Assembly (NCBI GenBank): GCA_021156225.1
Contig: JAJNBN010000154.1
Span: forward strand, 1 to 7,538
Direction of reading: 5' to 3'
DNA length: 7,538 nt
From: Verrucomicrobiota bacterium
GTDB lineage: Bacteria > Verrucomicrobiota > Verrucomicrobiia > Limisphaerales > JAEYXS01
The notes under the pieces were generated by a model. It ran no database searches, was not told where the DNA came from, and saw nothing but the letters and a program-made list of their open reading frames with translations. Below are positions 6,662-7,538 of this stretch, piece by piece. Numbering within the stretch: position 1 is the stretch's first letter; each line of letters starts with the position of its first letter. The translations under genes were made by a program, and so were the position numbers.

Positions 6662-6683
6662 AAATCACCTCCAAAAGACCACC

Positions 6684-6920
6684 TTAATCCGGCTTGCGAT
6701 GGGACAAAGAAGTAGTCTTAAACAAGCTCTGTTGAGCGTTGTCATTCAAAGAGATATCGATTTCCTCAGCCTTTGCGGAAGCCTTGCAGGCTGCCATGGA
6801 TTTCAAACAAGCTTCTTTGCTCCCATGACTTTCCCCATAAGCAATCCGCTCACCTTCATCCGTTTTAAGCTGCCAATACCACCGCTGATCTTTTGTGGAC
6901 CGCCAATACTCGTACTTCAT
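6684..6920 (-). CDS. Small DUF1508 (YegP/UPF0339-like) protein
   Basis: A 78-residue protein with one DUF1508-like unit at its N-terminus: YEYWRSTKDQRWYWQLKTDE (about 3-22), then GERIAYGESHGSKEACLKSM. This follows the family pattern of an aromatic strand, a Leu-Lys strand, Gly-Glu-x-Ile-Ala, a Ser/Tyr-rich turn, and a helix starting at a Ser-Lys-Glu/Ala. The family forms a small alpha-beta fold, often as tandem units; here there is only one, followed by a polar tail (about 52-78) that is probably flexible. The molecular role of the family is not established. The ATG at 6920 has a real Shine-Dalgarno, GAGG at 6925-6928, 4 bases upstream, which fixes the start. The surrounding bases are poorer in GC than the neighbouring genes (about 47% over 6601-6900 by hand count). 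A plus-strand frame over the same bases is a shadow. Confidence 0.75.
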   Translation of the reverse strand: MKYEYWRSTKDQRWYWQLKTDEGERIAYGESHGSKEACLKSMAACKASAKAEEIDISLNDNAQQSLFKTTSLSHRKPD

Positions 6921-7064
6921 TTATCCTCAGGACTAAAAACCTCTGGTTGACCTTTGAACAAGGACTCTAAGCTTTTTTTGCCATAATGCAAACAAGCAAC
7001 GATGTATTGTCTCTTTTTGTCACAAAATGTCACAATTGCTTGCAGATTGATGAACCCTCATCGT
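6921..7064 (-). promoter_or_regulatory. AT-rich gap upstream of the DUF1508 gene
   Basis: The 144 bases between the DUF1508 start and the stop of the next minus-strand gene are AT-rich and should hold the DUF1508 promoter. On the minus strand CATTAT (6982-6987 region) is a possible -10 box, but no good -35 stands at the right distance. The gap also holds a T run (6973-6979) and the TGTCACA direct repeat listed separately. No RNA gene or reading frame of note was seen. Confidence 0.3.
7018..7034. repeat. TGTCACA tandem direct repeat, 10-base period
   Basis: TGTCACAAAATGTCACA holds two perfect copies of TGTCACA (7018-7024 and 7028-7034) with a 3-base AAA spacer. The units are one helical turn apart, as in many regulator-binding sites. 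Extended by one base on each side, the first copy is TTGTCACAA, an inverted repeat around a central C. It lies about 100 bases upstream of the DUF1508 start. The core TGTCAC recurs, in the opposite orientation, at the ppk1 upstream element. Function is inferred only from position and symmetry. Confidence 0.45.
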
Positions 7065-7538
7065 TCAGCGCCGGAAATGCAGCTTATGCTCGATCCGCTT
7101 CGTCTGGTGATACTCCAACGGCGGCAACTCCGTCAGCGTCGGTGATTCCGTTTCATTCAAGATCTCCTTCGCCATCTTTTGGAGCTCCGTGTAGCGTGGC
7201 CAGTCCAGCTTCGGCGAGTGTGCAATTTGCCTTAACAAACTCCGCCATTCGATGATCACCCGGTCGATATCACCCACACCCAGAAAGTCTGTGATCCACA
7301 CCGCTTTGCTCGCCGGGTTCTTATGCACGCCTGACACGACTGTTTCCGCGCCCGAACCATATTTCGGCGGCAACCCGTTTTCCAGATAGCCCGGAATGTT
7401 TTGGTTGCCATACTTTTCATGGCAGATCATCGGCAGACGTCCGCCCCAGCGGCTCTCTTCATTGCAAAAGCGGAAACCAGCATCCAGATTCGCGATGTCG
7501 TAGATCAGTTCGTTCAACGGATAGCTCGTATCCTCTAA
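7065..7538 (-). CDS. 3' end of an unrecognised protein (5' end outside window)
   Basis: The frame is open from the right edge to a TGA at 7065-7067, giving 157 residues. It begins ...LEDTSYPLNELIYDIANLD, and no ATG is seen before the edge; the TTG at 7517 is very probably an internal Leu codon, so the gene continues outside. The visible part is soluble, with no membrane segment or signal. It contains a Gly-rich stretch (RWGGRLPMICHEKYGNQNIP), a turn-rich segment (ENGLPPKYGSGAETVVSG), an acidic helix-rich part (IDRVIIEWRSLLRQIAH) and a basic C-terminus (KRIEHKLHFRR). Two cysteines are present but form no motif I know. I cannot name a family; its codon composition is normal for the region. It is separated from the DUF1508 gene by 144 bases, so a shared operon is not clear. 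Confidence 0.6.
   Translation of the reverse strand, partial: LEDTSYPLNELIYDIANLDAGFRFCNEESRWGGRLPMICHEKYGNQNIPGYLENGLPPKYGSGAETVVSGVHKNPASKAVWITDFLGVGDIDRVIIEWRSLLRQIAHSPKLDWPRYTELQKMAKEILNETESPTLTELPPLEYHQTKRIEHKLHFRR

Noticed and set aside
6661..6672. ATCACCTCC on the plus strand, resembling the 3' end of 16S rRNA
   Set aside because: Only about nine bases match and no other 16S sequence surrounds it; it is more simply read as a Shine-Dalgarno on the minus strand.
6612..6950. 112-codon plus-strand frame over the DUF1508 gene
   Set aside because: The minus strand shows a DUF1508 pattern and a correctly placed Shine-Dalgarno; the plus frame has neither.
7048..7061. GATGA-ACCC-TCATC inverted repeat after the right-edge gene
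   Set aside because: A 5-bp AT-containing stem without a following T run on either strand is too weak to call a terminator.

Overview
The window looks like ordinary chromosome from a moderately GC-rich, Gram-negative-type bacterium. I infer the Verrucomicrobiota, or a neighbouring Planctomycetota-like lineage. This rests on the secreted PQQ-like beta-propeller protein that opens with a WPQWRGPNRD motif right after its signal peptide, a style common in that superphylum, on the PPK1 N-terminus (PPHFINRELSWLEFNQRVL), and on several starts with no Shine-Dalgarno sequence. The assignment comes from family recognition, not from a search.

Layout, left to right. 1-1214 (+) is the 3' two-thirds of ligA (NAD-dependent DNA ligase). 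It is followed by a hairpin whose U-tract faces the minus strand and so serves the convergent gene at 1273-2517 (-), a periplasmic PQQ-like propeller protein. A divergent gap (2518-2634) leads to a tightly packed plus-strand cluster: a long coiled-coil protein with a C-terminal membrane anchor (2635-3294), a second protein with the same plan (3304-3810), a 25-residue single-helix membrane micro-protein (3820-3897), and an Ogt-type methylated-DNA-protein cysteine methyltransferase (3897-4388) whose ATG overlaps the micro-protein stop. Convergent to this, 7 bases away, is ppk1 (polyphosphate kinase, 4396-6540, -). Upstream of ppk1 on the same strand are a 143-base gap with several regulatory candidates, a small DUF1508/YegP-like gene (6684-6920, -) in a region of lower GC, a second gap with a TGTCACA direct repeat, and the 3' end of an unrecognised gene that runs off the right edge (7065-7538, -).

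How they fit together. LigA and Ogt are DNA-repair enzymes and PPK1 is a phosphate/energy-storage and stress enzyme, but only the plus-strand cluster is packed like an operon. The least explained part is that cluster: two tail-anchored coiled-coil proteins and a micro-protein, apparently cotranscribed with, and probably translationally coupled to, an alkylation-repair gene. The second area worth attention is the ppk1 upstream region. It holds a Pho-box-like element, a palindrome, and the best ribosome-binding sequence in the window in front of a 17-codon reading frame. I saw no tRNA, rRNA, CRISPR array, insertion sequence or attachment site.
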